A stretch of 64,000 nt of DNA from Lunularia cruciata. Lineage: Eukaryota > Streptophyta > Marchantiopsida > Lunulariales > Lunulariaceae. Location of the stretch: positions 76,515,836 through 76,579,835 of the forward strand of contig OX419757.1 of the NCBI GenBank assembly GCA_948567375.1. Reading direction: 5' to 3'. Shown piece by piece: positions 18,608-30,856 of this stretch (its first letter is position 1; each line of letters starts with the position of its first letter). The notes under the pieces are model-generated. The model did no database searches and was not told the origin of the DNA. It was given only the letters and a program-made list of their open reading frames with translations. The position numbers and the translations under genes are program-made.

Positions 18608-19203
18608 TGTAATACCAATAGCTAGACACATTTTCTAGAGGTGGAAATTGGCTTAGTAACATTTAGAAAGATGTTATATAAGATGGACTAAGTAGATCAA
18701 ATAGTGGTACCACCAAAAGAGTACGTCCAATAATAGAGCAAGAGCCAAAAACATCTTGAAAACTTTAGAGCCAATTTTGGAGGCCTAGATGGATGAATTA
18801 AGCCTCAACAATGAAAAATACATTTATTTCCAAAGGAAAAGGCTTGCTTTCTCCCCCTCCCTCCTCCCATTGTTTGTCTCATTGAGAGCTTTCCAACAAT
18901 ACTTCATCCATACAATTTTGAGCTTCATACAAGAAGATTCACTCTAATAAAACTTGTTTGACCAACGAGATAAGACAAGAACCAATCATCTATCCATCCA
19001 TCCATCCATCCAAGACTAGAGCTTTCTGACATATCACCAATCTAGGTATTTGATCCAAGGATGGAGCTTCCTTTGAGGTGATCCTCTTTGCTATACAATG
19101 AAGATAAGTTGCTTGTTTGGGACACCAAAGTATTGAATGTGAAGCTTTTTGTGTTTTCTCTCTTGTGTTTCTCTTGGAGATTCTCATGTCCTTGGGTCTT
19201 ACA
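18608..19203 (+). repeat. 3' LTR of element D
   Basis: About 596 bp, from TGTAATACC after the polypurine tract to TCTTACA, where element A3 sequence starts abruptly. It contains a (TCCA)n microsatellite (about 18990-19011). No second copy is in the window, so the borders rest on TG...CA ends and on the A3 junction. Confidence 0.55.
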
Positions 19204-20900
19204 GGTGAGAGCTCAAGCTATTGCAACAATAACTAAGTCATATGATGTGCTAGTTGGTGTGACAATGTTACACCACATGGGTTTCAATATTGACTATCGG
19301 GGAAGAGATAACCTTATATAGACTAGGTTGGTAGTCAGGTGAGGGATGAGTATGTCATCTACTAATACACTCTAGTAGTAGCTCACTATAGTTAGGAACC
19401 ATGGCATTAGTCTTAGTTTTTAGTGGTTTTGTTCTTGGCATAGTGATTTACTAGAGGAGAATGCCCATGTAGAAGATACTCCAATACTAGAGGATATCAC
19501 TTGGATTTGGAGTATGAGTGGGATGATTCCATCCACCTTGGATGTCACATTATGGAGTTCTGAGGAGGCTTGCAGCAACATGAAGATCAATTAGTACAAT
19601 AGGCTTGGAGTGGAGCCTTTGTACTACCAAGAGACTAATGTAAGGATGATCCTTTAAAGTCTTTTACCTCGTCACCTTTGGATACCACACTGACGTTTGG
19701 TAGTACCTAATAGATGGAGTATGTCTGCTGGAGTTGATTGGAGGGATTAGCACTAGACTAGTTGCAATATTACAGGTAGGTATACAAGTACAAAGTTACT
19801 TGTAGAGAGAGATGAGACTACTAAGCAAGTCTCTCTACATCATGTGACACACTTGGCCTATTGATATCTTGAGTTATTATTTATGTCAACAATTAGGGGT
19901 TACCAAAAGATCCTACCAATAGACATTTCCTTGTTGGGACTTAGGATTTGGAGAGAGATGGTGTTATTCATTTGGTGATTTATAAATGGCCATGTTAGGG
20001 ACATATCTATGTAGGCCAAGGTTAGGGTCTCTAGGATCTCCATTTTAGTGTGTTTTGGGAGATGTTACGTATACCATGACATCTCCAAGTTCATTGGTCC
20101 ATTTCTCTAGTCTACATTTTGAAAAATGTCCCTTTGATGGGTGATTCACATACTCGGGTGGTGGTGAGTACACATCAGGTCCATTCTTGGATGAGACTTG
20201 CCATGTTGTTGGAAGTAGCCAAAGTAGGAATAAAAGCTCATCATCTTTGTCTTTGGTGGACAAACCTCTTACATTAAAAGGGTTCTACAACAAGCTTATG
20301 ATGGGATTCAAGGACTAGACAACCATACTATTGATGATATTTTGGAGGTTAAGAGCCAGTCTCAAATGGTGGTAGTGGTTGATATGTCACTTATGGTAGT
20401 GGTGAACCTTGTTGGACAACCTAGAGCTTCTTTATCCACACTTATGAGTTTCCTTGGCTCCTATGTTTTTCAAGAAGGAGGTCCCGGACTTGGGACTCAT
20501 AGTTATAGTAGTTGTGGAGTCCAACGTTGATGAGAGGGAGTGGGTGATGGGTTTTCATACTAATATTAATGCTATTATAGTAGTGTCAAAGGCATCCAAG
20601 CATTAGGTGTTAGGTCAAACTATGGATCTGAATTGTTTGACTTGGATTGTGAGCCTTGGCTTGGCAAAGCAATGTACAATGCGCTTGATAGACATCACCA
20701 TTTGGACACTTGTGAGCTCTATCCCTATCAAGATGATTCAAGTTGATGATGGGGGTGATAGACCAAGTGGGCAAGGTATTCTTGGGACACAGCTAATTGC
20801 TAGTGATGAGAGTGGTCTACTTAGGATCCATCTAGGTGAGCCTTATAGCCAGAATAGAAAGAGTTTTCCACGTTGAGGTTTGGAACTCTAACGGTTTGGC
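19204..20900 (+). pseudogene. A3 protease end and DNA methyltransferase
   Basis: Decayed counterpart of A1 11477-13267 and 10793-11275. The protease block reads VRAQAIATITKSYDVLVG at the start. Methyltransferase motif I is readable near 19723-19765, the motif IV region near 19975-19995 (TGGCCATGT kept, next codon now TAG), motif VI near 20120, motif VIII near 20245-20275 and motif X (LGQTMDLN) near 20607-20640. It continues past the two A1 stops as GIQGLDN... and LEVKSQS, showing that the ancestral frame was open there. Confidence 0.75.
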
Positions 20901-20929
20901 GCATGACATTATTGCTCTTAAGGGCCTAG

Positions 20930-21733
20930 TACGGCAGCTTGTAAATATGTCTTCTACTCCTACATCAATTATAGAGGATACTTGGGAGGCAAGTATTGGA
21001 TCCAAGCTTATAAGAGGGGAAAGACAAACAATTTGGAGGTTTTTGAGGAGTTACATGAGTTGTTTTTCCTTTAGTATGAAGGATGCTCTAAAAAGGCCTA
21101 GTATTTAGATTGAACTTACTAGTGATGCACCAATTTTTTGACATCCCTAAATTTATAGTGCCATGGAGAGAACATTGATTTAGAGCCAAGGTAAAGAACT
21201 TTTTGAGGTTGGTTTGGTGGAGAGCATGCTTCAACTACTATGATGCTAGCCAAGAAGGATATGCATGGCAACTACACAAATAAATAGATGTGTAGAGATT
21301 GCTATCATATCAATTGATAGACTAAGGCTGATTGGTATGCCATGCCTACACCAAAGGAGATGTTTGATATGATTGGGCATGCAAAAATCTTTAGTACTTT
21401 GGATCTTCAAGCAAAATATATCAATTGCCAATCAAGGAGGATAATAAGTCAACAATAACATTTTGGGCTATTGATCTTCATGGTAAGGATGTATTATTTT
21501 AGTGGATGTTCTTACCATTTGGGTTAAAGAATGCTCTTGCTGAGTTCTAGAGGATCATAGCATGGATTGGATTTTGCTTGGTGCTATATTGATGATATTT
21601 TAGTCTATAACACTATTGTGGAGATCATGAGAGATATTTGTCGATGGTGTTTGAGAGGTTGAGATCTTATGGACTCAAATTATATCATGGGAAGTGTAGA
21701 TTTTCTTCCACAAGCAAGTTGCATATTTGGGTC
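20930..21733 (+). pseudogene. A3 reverse transcriptase
   Basis: Homologous to both halves of the A1 RT, but without the B1 insertion. The junction site GATTGGGCATGC is whole near 21373-21384. The catalytic box is kept as TGCTATATTGATGAT (CYIDD) near 21581. Many stops. The gene is cut at 21733 by the solo B LTR, which lies near the start of the GHTFYPRGLG motif. Confidence 0.75.
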
Positions 21734-22425
21734 TGTAATACCCATTTGTGCATGTGTGTAGTATTGTGATATTTAGCTTGGCATTACAAGTACTTGAGAG
21801 ATATTATTTATATAGACATAAAGGATGGTTCTACATTAGTCATGATTAATTAAATTTATTCATAGCTAGGATAGAGTGGACCTTACTTTAGCGGAAGTGG
21901 AAAAGATAAGTACTATTATTTTAGATTCTAGTGTGTTGATTTGATATTATTCCTAGGTGTTTGGCTTTGAAGAAAGAATTGAGAACTCTTGGGCCTGCAA
22001 GCCTTTTTGTTTCGGATTCTCCTATAGTCCAAGGATAGCCAATATAAAGGAATCCTTGACTTAGTGGTTGGGTCAAGATAAGATCACATGCTTAGTGGAA
22101 TATACCCATGTGGATAGATATTCCTTTATACTTTTTGACCTTACTTGACTTTTAGCCTAGTAACTTGAGTTACTCCGATAATTAGTAACTTTGGTGCATA
22201 ACTATTTCACAAGTATATAATCAAGGAGTGAGGAGGAACTCATCATCCTTTCATTGGCAACTATCTGTCTTTTATTGAATTCTCTAGTGAGCAATGTCTT
22301 GAGTCTTGGAGTGTTAGCCTTGGAGGAGTATGATGGAGTTGGGGTTCCTTGCTTTCTTGGTCCATGGTGCGATATCATAATAGCCATTAGAGGTTCATCT
22401 TGAGTGAGAGACAGGCCGGCTCACA
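21734..22425 (+). repeat. Solo LTR of element B (B3)
   Basis: 692 bp with TGTAATACC and GGCTCACA ends, clearly the same LTR as in B1 and B2 but with many substitutions, so it is older. No B internal sequence follows. The flanks are GGTC (21730-21733) and TGTC (22426-22429), a 4-bp duplication with one change, and the target sequence in A1 has a single GGTC. Solo LTRs arise by recombination between the two LTRs of one element. Confidence 0.9.
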
Positions 22426-23150
22426 TGTCACACTACCCACCCTAGAAGATTTCATGTTTAGCAGACTAAGGTGGAAGCTATTGCACATATTCCTTGGCCT
22501 TAGGATGTGAGCAAAGTGCAACGTTTCTTGGGTTTGTGAACTTCTATAGCCAATATGTTAGAAAATAGTGCCATTGCCAAGGCCTTGATGAAGCCAAACA
22601 AGCTTACACATGAGTGGTGTTGGGGAGATGAGCAAGAGAGAGCTTTTATAGAGCTCAAGGAAAGGTTGACATTTTCCACTATTCTTTGAAGATCAATCAA
22701 ATGATGACCGTTCTAGGGTTATATTGATTGGAGTATGTTGGAGGTTGGAGAATTCAATGGAGGCAAAGTATAGTTCATATGAAGGAGAGTGCTTGGCAAT
22801 AATATGAACAATAGCACATTTTTGATGTTACCTATTTGATAACCTCTTCACTCTCAACAATGATCATCAACCACTTCAATGATTGATGGAGTCCGACAAG
22901 CTTTCAAGGAAGCTTGCACAATGATCTCTAAACCAAAGGCTTTGGTGGTATCTTTGTCAATGCATATAGGAGGAGTTATTGAGGTCATAGATCCAAAGGG
23001 TGGAAATATTGATAAAGTTCAATGAGACATTCATGATGATGTCTTAGTGATGGATTATCCTTGCACTAATGTTGTGGATTATCCTTGTACAATTGGTGCC
23101 AAGGAGAGAGACCGTGTTCTTCAACAAGCCAGGTGGTTCTTCATGTATAG
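22426..23150 (+). pseudogene. A3 RT thumb and RNase H
   Basis: After the solo LTR the A homology resumes with the thumb region and RNase H (GATTGGAGTATGTTGG... equals DWSMLG; TATGAAGGAGAGTGC equals YEGEC; GATCATCAACCACTTCAATG equals DHQPLQ). Stops and deletions are frequent, including a missing stretch in the middle of RNase H. Confidence 0.65.
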
Positions 23151-23199
23151 GAGGATGGTAGAGTGTAAGTAGTACCACTTCCATCTCAAAGATCACAGT

Positions 23200-24284
23200 T
23201 GGTCCATCATGCTCATGAGGAGCTAAGACATTTTGGAGTAAAGCATACATATAGCTTACTCCAAAGTCATTATTGATGGTGCGGTATGCAGACCACTGTA
23301 TAGTAATTTATTGCCAGATGTGTGGTTTGTGATCAAGTTAGAGAATCATTTAATGCTCCTACACCATAGTTTCACCCATTAGCTATCATGGGATTGGGTT
23401 ACCATTTGAGTTTGGGCTTTGTTGGACCTTTATTGTTGATTGTGACATATCATTGGTATGTTTTGGTTATGGTGGAGCACTTCTCCAAGTGAATTGAGTT
23501 GGTGGTACTTCTTGACAAGTCCAATGAAGAGATGGCTTACTCGTTCTTGGTTTGGGTTCTTAGTCATTTTGATACACCAACTAAGGTTTTGATCGATTAG
23601 TGTATCAAGTTCTTGGAGGAGTTTTAGGTCTTGTGTGACATGGCCTTGATTGATTCATTGTACAAACTCTTGAGATCACCTTGAGGCAAATGGCTTAGTA
23701 TAGAGAGTGGTTTAGATGGTGAAGAGAAGATGGCATAACTATGGTTTGTAGAGAGGCCACTTGGAAGATTGGGATCTTTAGTTACCTTGGTTGGCCATGG
23801 GCTATTAGTTAAGCCAACAAACCTCCTTAGCATTAGTCTCTACTTACTTTCTAGATCCATTAATTTGTTAATTGATCCATTAATTTAGATCCATTAATTG
23901 ATCTGTTAATTTCATCCAAGTGACTATGTATATCTATAGTAGATTGCATCAAAGACACTTGATATTACTATAGACCGTATTTATTAACTTGAGAGTGCAT
24001 AAGGTTTTAGCTTTTGGAGTCCTCATGTTGGAATGATGTGATGGTGTTGTTTAGAAGGATCATGTGCACAATTATGCACCATGCCAGCTCCTAAACATTG
24101 ATGGCACTATGGACCCAAGCTTGGCACTTGTATGTGCATGCTTATGATGTATGTTATGCTGCTCTTCTAGTGGAGTTGCTACTATGTTGGTGTGTGATAG
24201 TTTTTCAAGAGGATGGCATATGGTATGTTTGATTTCTCCCCTCATGGTGGATGCTCAAGGACAATGATTATGACCTAAATGTAC
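23200..24284 (+). pseudogene. A3 integrase and PHD finger
   Basis: Decayed integrase: the zinc domain with TGTGTGGTTTGTGATCAAGT near 23320, the core near 23410-23700 and the C-terminal module near 23990-24080. At about 24146-24284 a PHD finger homologous to that of A2-left can be read as ATMLVCDS.SRGWHMVC, with two Cys positions already changed. This shows that the PHD finger belongs to the family and is not peculiar to one copy. Confidence 0.65.
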
Positions 24285-24546
24285 TTGACCTATAGTTAGT
24301 TCATCCTTTATGTGATATAAATTACAGACTGGCAATTAATAATGAGGCTCGATAGCACTTGGCCTCCTTATCCTTGCCCACCATAGGATATATCACATAC
24401 TTGGAGTAGATGGCTATTTGGAGTTAGAGGGACCTAACTGCTAGCTAGGGAGAGATTATGACACTTTAGAGTTCATGTATGACGTATGTATGAGTTGTGC
24501 TTCTATAATGTATGATGTTGATAGTGATGTATGTATGCGCAAGAAT

Positions 24547-25015
24547 TGTCATGACATTTGTTGTGCCAAAGCTAGGTTGCTTGGACATTGGAGTGATAGT
24601 GTTGGTAATCATAGGTATTTTGGTAGTACTCATGGACTACTTGTTGGTGATCCAATTTTGTGTTAGGGCTATTGATCATATGGTGGGACTCCTTCATCAT
24701 GTGCACCAATGGATGTTTGGTCAATGGCACCATTAGGGCCAGAGACCTAGGTTGAGTAGAGGGGTATACCTTTGAAGTGTAGCTCCAAAGAGCTCCTTCT
24801 TTGATGTTGAAACTTTTGAGTTCTAGATTATGGAGGACAGAGGTTGGCAAACATCACCTGGGGTCTTTTAGCTAGAGTGGATGTGACTTGACTATAATTA
24901 GGGTCTTTTAGCTAGAGTGGATGTGACTTGACTATAATTATACCCAACTATTAGCAAATTATTGAGTAAAAGGATTAAATAAAAATCTGATTTGAGTAAA
25001 AATTAGTTTATTATT
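24547..25015 (+). repeat. A3 3' LTR segment
   Basis: It starts TGTCATGACATTTG, aligned with the LTR start TGTCACGCCATTTC of A2-right, and follows that LTR for about 450 bp to the motif AATCTGATTTGAG. After this it does not continue along the 1.36-kb LTR but passes into a repeat (24975-25100) that also precedes it (24456-24546). Confidence 0.6.
24861..24940 (+). repeat. Perfect 40-bp tandem duplication
   Basis: The 40 bases starting GGGTCTTTTAGCTAGAGTGG occur twice head to tail without a mismatch, inside an otherwise heavily mutated LTR. This is a recent slippage event or an assembly artefact. Confidence 0.9.
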
Positions 25016-25694
25016 ATAACACTTTAGAATTCATGTATGACTTGTGTGAGTTGTGTTTTTATAGTGTATGATGTTGATATTGATATATATTGTATAACAA
25101 TCTCATAATCTATATTGAGGGAGAGTAAAATTCCTTGAACTGTATTGTCCGTGCACATGGGAGCAATTGAATTTGAACCAAGTTAGTTTTGATGTGTGTG
25201 AGTATATTTTTCTACATTTTTCTTTTTTCTCCTTTATATGTCTTTCCTTCCTACTTTGGGTTGATCTCAATAGTTGAAGAGGGATATTAGAGCAATTGAT
25301 AAATCAGAAGGGATCCCCACCGATATGTCTTTGCTTCTTGCGCCGGGTTGATTTCATTAGTTGAAGATCTCAATAGTCGAAGATTGACATTAGAGGAACA
25401 GATCAATCAGCAGGGATCCCCAACATGGTTATGTCACTATAGTTGAAGACTGACATTAGAGGAACGGATAAATCAGAAGGGATCCCCAACATGGATACCA
25501 TCACTTACGGTTCATTCAGTATAGAGATTTGGGTTGATCTCAATAGTTGAAGGACTGATATTAGTGAATCAAATACAAATCTGATTTGAATGAAAAATGA
25601 ATAAATTATTTATGACACTTTACAATTCAGAAATGAATTGTGTTTCTATTATGATAATGAATGATGCTGATATATATCGTATAACAATATATAC
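24975..25694 (+). repeat. Repeat pair (about 125 bp) flanking a short tandem array
   Basis: 24975-25100 and 25566-25694 are diverged direct copies (AAATCTGATTTGA... CACTTTA.AATTCA...GTATAACAAT). The first also resembles the flanks of the A-family LTR segments. Between them, 25258-25564 holds about four diverged units of 65-80 bp built on GTTGATCTCAATAGTTGAAG and ATCAGAAGGGATCCCCAACATGG. No coding capacity is seen. Confidence 0.7.
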
Positions 25695-25699
25695 ATGCA

Positions 25700-28600
25700 C
25701 CACAAAATTAACGAGTATGGCTGTACAAGATTTAGTATCTTCTTGAAATATTATATTGAAAATTATATGGTGTGACGATAATTCTAGTCAAAGTCGGGTA
25801 ATGGCATTAAACCTCCCGGTCACACTCAACAATTTTACGTGGTGTCACCGGGCATATTAGCATGTACTGTACTGTTGGAGCGATTTTGGTCAAACTCGTC
25901 GGCTTCTAGTATGTACGCTTTCTAATCCAGCTGTACGTGCAGCCAAGCAGCTATGTCCCTCACTACACGCGGTTCCCCACTATGCTTCTGGAGTGAGTGA
26001 CATGGCTTCTCGACCTGCCCATACACCTGGGTTAGAAAGCCTACGTACTGGACACGGATGAATTTGACGCACAACCATCAGTGTTCACAATACAATTTGG
26101 TGAAATACCAAACACTCTTCTTCTCTACTCTAACCATCGAGATAGGGATCGCAGTAGTTGCGGGATCTGCCATCGTCGGCAATCTATCTATCTGCTGCAC
26201 CGGCGATGTCCTGGCCACGTTACGCGCCATTGAGGCATGGGGCAGGACGCTATCCAACCAGGAACTATGCTGTCTTGGGAAAAGTCGAAATATTTGCTCG
26301 CACGCCGTTGAAATGATTGAAAGGTCCCAAATTGTGCGTCGTAAATCGCGTTAGAATTTTGGGTCTCTTCCATCCATCTCACGGAACAATGGACGGGATT
26401 CTGTGAGCTGCCAGGATGTTTATGGGAGACTCAACAGTAGGGGTGCGGCGTGCTTCGTCTCTGATTGGCAGACTGGGCAGAAACTCTCGGTGGTGGTGGG
26501 GCTGCCCAGCAGCTGGGAGCTGCCGATATATTTGCATACGATAGGGCAAGATAAGAAAGTCAGAGGACCCGGTATTCTGCCTTGGATTCGCTTCAGCAGT
26601 GGTCTGAGCCTAATTCTAAAGCTAGATCCGGATTGCCGTGTTTCTCCTCCGAGAACTATTCCCTTCAACTTGCGCTGCAGTAAGTAGGAAACATTCTACC
26701 TTCCCTTTTTGATAAAACGCTGTGCCATGGGAAATTCCCAAACTTGTTTCTTCTTTTGCTAGCGGAAAGACAACAACAACATCCCCAACAACAGTAGTTG
26801 CACAAAAATGTTTGCCATTCTTCAGAAGATTGGATAATGCTGTGCGTGTTGTATCACAGATGCGATCCAATCATTCTCGTAGTGAGAAAGAATCAAACTC
26901 CTCTCACACTCTACACTGCACAAACGCAGCTCCCGCTTGGTTGTTCGAAACGAGAACTTGTTCGCATCGAATCATTGGCTGCTCTATTCCTCGTCTTTCC
27001 TCAACAGTAACCCGTGCTTCGATGTAATCTGATAGGTATCTCTAGAGGAAAGAAACTTTCCGCCAAATTTTAGGGTCATCCGAAGCCGACTACTCCGCTA
27101 GAGGGTTTGGAACGCAGCCTTGCGTGGATGTTGTATGTGGACCATAGAACTTTGGATGCTTCTCCTCTCCTCAATTTGATCAGTGTGTGGAACACCCCAG
27201 TTACCGGGATGCCTGTGTACCGTAGTAAGAAGTTTAGAGGGCCCCATTGTCGGGCAGTAGGTTTTGCCTGCTGTTTAGCCCAATCTCACCGCCGGAGAGA
27301 GCTGACAGGTACGGGCATGGGTAGGCTTTATCCATGGGGAAGGAGAATGGGTCACATGTTCCGTACTATACTTTTTTTAATACGATTGTCCTGTGGACCA
27401 GTATACAATTCTTCGAGAATATCTTTTGGAGTACTCAAAACTTGATTTGCGCCGACCTGTAAGCCATGGATGGAGCTTGAACTTGTACTGAAATTGAAGA
27501 GAACTAAGAGGTAGATGTCTTTTTCACACAGTCCGTTAAAGATCTGCTTTGCTTTTCCTGCTTTGCTTTACAGACTAGGTGAGTTCATTCTACTTCGCTG
27601 CCGAAGTCTACAGTCAGCAGAGACTGAAAATTAAGCGATTGAATTTCTTACAATCTCCTTTACACAATATTCATGGTAATCAGATAAGTTCTTCAAAGTC
27701 TACAGTGTACCTAAAAGGCCATGCGTACTGTAGAAGTCTACGTGCAAGGATACAATGAAGACAAGCGTGAGCCTATGAAGATTTTTCACGCAAATGTCAT
27801 ACAGTGGTTAACCTGGGAAAAGAGCATAGCATTGGGAGTGAGACGATTACACAGCTGTTGAGACTATCATTACTCTACGCGAAAAGGTCTTCAGAGCAAA
27901 GGTTGGCTGCGCAAGTTTGTCATGAGGCGTGGTTGTACGGTCTAATGTTTCAGTAGTGGTTAGACTCACAATAAAATAGGTTTGAGCTTATCATCACCAA
28001 GCGTGAGAAGGTCCGGAGCACTAGCTCATTGTGCAGAATTTTCCGTGGGTTTATGCAGAATCATTACCCCACGTTAAATAGTCCGTAGACAAATTAGCGC
28101 ATATTGTTGACATTTTGAGACCCTATTCATAGTTGCAGTTACATTGAAGTAATTGGTTCCAACTGAAAGTTATATAGGACATATTTGCGTATTACAAATA
28201 CGCAATCGAGACAAACCGAGACACAATAATATGCTTGGCAACTGAGCTCCAAGTTTCCCAACATGTTGGTGGTCTCCGGTCCCTATTCGGAACTGGAGAT
28301 ATACCAGTGGATAAATTGGTGCACTGGAGACGATAACAAATATGAATTACCAAGAAAGGTTCTCGTATTCCAGTACTGTATAGTAAAAGAACTATCTGCA
28401 GTTTCTCAGGGGTTCCACGCAGGTAAACTTTGGTAAATAATAATGCATAATACAATGTTGTCACAGCCATCTGCCCAATTCTGAACTCATCCCTTACAAT
28501 TCGAACAGCAATTATTGACTTTCTCATACTCAGTACATCAACCCCCTTTGGTTGATGCAAGATTTCACTGCAATGCTAGTCATCCCTTCATCCGTAGTAA

Positions 28601-30856
28601 GACAGGAAATTCCCTTTGATGGCTTTTTCGAGAACTTACCAATTCGAGCAAAGTTTCTGGTTGGGAGCAACAATCTGATCAAGTGTAGACTAAATTTAGT
28701 TGACTGATGTTCATTCTTGCACACGGAATCTTTTCTAAGGTGCTCCAAGAACACTTGAAAATTTGTTTCGCCCGCGAACAAACTACTACGGTAGTCAGAC
28801 TGGAATCATTGAGGTTACGAAAGAACTACACAGACACACGTGGGTATCCGTGAAAGTATCCACGCACATAATATTTCGTCACTGTGTATGTCTGGGCTTA
28901 AACTCGAACGACTCAAGGGAACGTCCTACAAACCTTCGAAGGTTTGAACTGACTGGACAGTTCCCATACCCGGCTGGATTTGCCCTGGTTGCAGCTTCGG
29001 TCTTACTTTCCCACTATGTTAATATCTCATCTCACTTGTCCATGGTACAGTTTAAATTTGGAGGTACATCTCGGGTAAAAGGATCCCTTGTTTAGCTGTT
29101 CGGTCCAGATCTAGCTGAAATGTCCGAATATTTTCTTTCTAGCTTTTGCAGGCAATAAGTTAACAAGATGGATCCAAAGTTTACCTGTCGCTGTTTTGCT
29201 ATTATAGAAGTAACCTCCTCAAAATACAGACAGAATCCGAAGAACTCAAATCGGAAATCAACGAAAAGTACAGTCGCATCCACGACCCACCGTGCAAGTC
29301 AGGACTTCCACATATTCGTGCATCGGATTCTGAAGTTTTATGTAGATTAACCTGAAGTGGAAGAACCTTGTGACGAATTTGACGAATTTGACGAATTCAA
29401 CGTCACTACAACCAAACTAGTTCCATCTAATGTACCGTAATCTGACTTAATTCAAAACAGCTCAAACATAGTCGCCAAAAAGCAGCATCCACTTCGTGTC
29501 GGAGTCAGTGTCAACTGGGATGGCAAATCCGGAAGGATCCAATGTTCAAGCGCAGCTGGGTTTGACCTGATTTTGAGTCCACAGTATCACGTCACACTGT
29601 TGACTCGCATCTATGGGTGAATGTCCTCGTCAGAAGAATCTTGGAAAGAATTTGAGATACGCACCGTCGATTTGCGAATGTGTATCTAAAGTGTTGCGTG
29701 AAAGAACAGGAAAGGGGTGTAAGATAATTCTGTCCTCCAGAATAGTGACGATGGAAAACCCGTGTTTAATCCGACTCGTGAATGTGGCGTGGTGCGCATC
29801 CGAACTGCGTATGGGAGAATATGACGGGTTTTGGATCGCGGGTAGGGATTGCACCGTGTCGTTGTAATAGGTGAGTCGCGAGGCTTCCAGCTGACAGGCC
29901 GTTGTCTGGTGTGACGCACTGCAAGGTACAGGAACAAGAGGCGTTGTAGAACCGGCGTTTGCTACACGATACTTGCTATGAGTGGATTGTCGGAGAGACT
30001 CTACTGTTGTCACCAGCCCTTTTGGCGACCGTCGCGAGGCAGGCAATGTACCGTGGAGTCGAGAGAGGGGCCTGGGAATTTAAGGAACGGGAAGGAGGAG
30101 GAGGAGGAGGAGGGGCATCATGGGGGAGCGGTGGCAGGATCGTGAGAGCGTGGTTGAGAAGTACGGACCCGAACAGAGCGGCGCGCGGCGCGCGTCCTTT
30201 GCACCATGGCCCAACAGTCAACGCCATGCGCACTGCCAGTCGTTGTCGGACGCGCAACACGCGCTTAGTGGCCGACAGAAGTATTCATTACAAGGAAGCT
30301 GACGTCATGGCCTGCTTCTCGCGCGGCTCTCCCGCTCGTGTCCCGAATCCCCGCGTACCGTGAGGCGTGGCCCACCGATGGGGGACCCGCTCTGGTGGAC
30401 GGTGGCTGTGCCTTCCGTCCCCCACGCCCGCGCCCGGCTTAACGCTCCGCCAGGCATGCAGGGGCCCCATTGGCACAGCCCACCGGTGGCAGCCTAGATT
30501 CGAGCTCTGGCTGTGCAGGCCCGGTTCCCCAGGGTTCGGTTCACTGAGTCCGCGACCCGACCCGACCCGACCTGCGACGATGCCCGACTGTTCTTTCGTG
30601 GGTCACTATTCTACATCAAATTTGCGACCGGACCCGCCCTCATCTGGCCGGACCCGAGTTTCTCCTGTACTATTGTTTGTTGCCACTGCTGCTGCCCTGC
30701 CCGGGCTGGCTGCTGCCCCAAAACAAACAGTGAGAGAGTCGTCTGCCTGCCAGAGAGACAGGTAAATGCGGGCCCGCCAGGCAAGTCGAGCCATACTACC
30801 ATACCACCAGGCACTTCAGTTCTCCATCCATCCATCCATCATTTCTTTCTCCTTTC
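25700..30856. other. No gene recognised; probable upstream region of the bHLH gene
   Basis: There is no transposon homology to the other parts of the window and no ORF with a recognisable domain. A (GACGAATTT)n triplet of repeats lies near 29373-29400. From about 30000 the DNA becomes GC- and CpG-rich, with a GGAGGAGGAGG run near 30090-30113 and a (CATC)n run near 30826-30840 just before the start codon. This is compatible with a promoter and 5' UTR, but no clear TATA box is assigned. Confidence 0.5.

Larger units (their letters stand above)
19204..25016 (+). mobile_element. Element A, copy A3, 5'-truncated and heavily decayed
   Basis: Plus-strand relative of A1. It begins inside the protease (homologous to GGTGAGAGCTCAGGC in A1), runs through methyltransferase, RT, RNase H, integrase and PHD finger, and ends in an LTR segment from 24547. 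It carries a solo B LTR (21734-22425). Stops and small indels are everywhere, and many differences from A1 are C to T or G to A, often at CpG. Where A1 has lost sense codons, A3 often keeps them, so the two copies decayed independently. Confidence 0.85.

Noticed and set aside
18990-19011. TCCA microsatellite as a functional element
   Set aside because: Simple repeat; a similar run near 30826 suggests general slippage.
24475-24850. Overlapping ORFs on both strands around 24.5-24.8 kb as genes
   Set aside because: They lie in the LTR and 3' UTR of decayed element A3 and have no domain or conservation.
29959-30850. Several overlapping ORFs just upstream of the bHLH start as a separate gene
   Set aside because: GC-rich sequence lacks stops by chance; the predicted peptides are low complexity and in conflicting frames. 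Promoter/5' UTR is a simpler reading.
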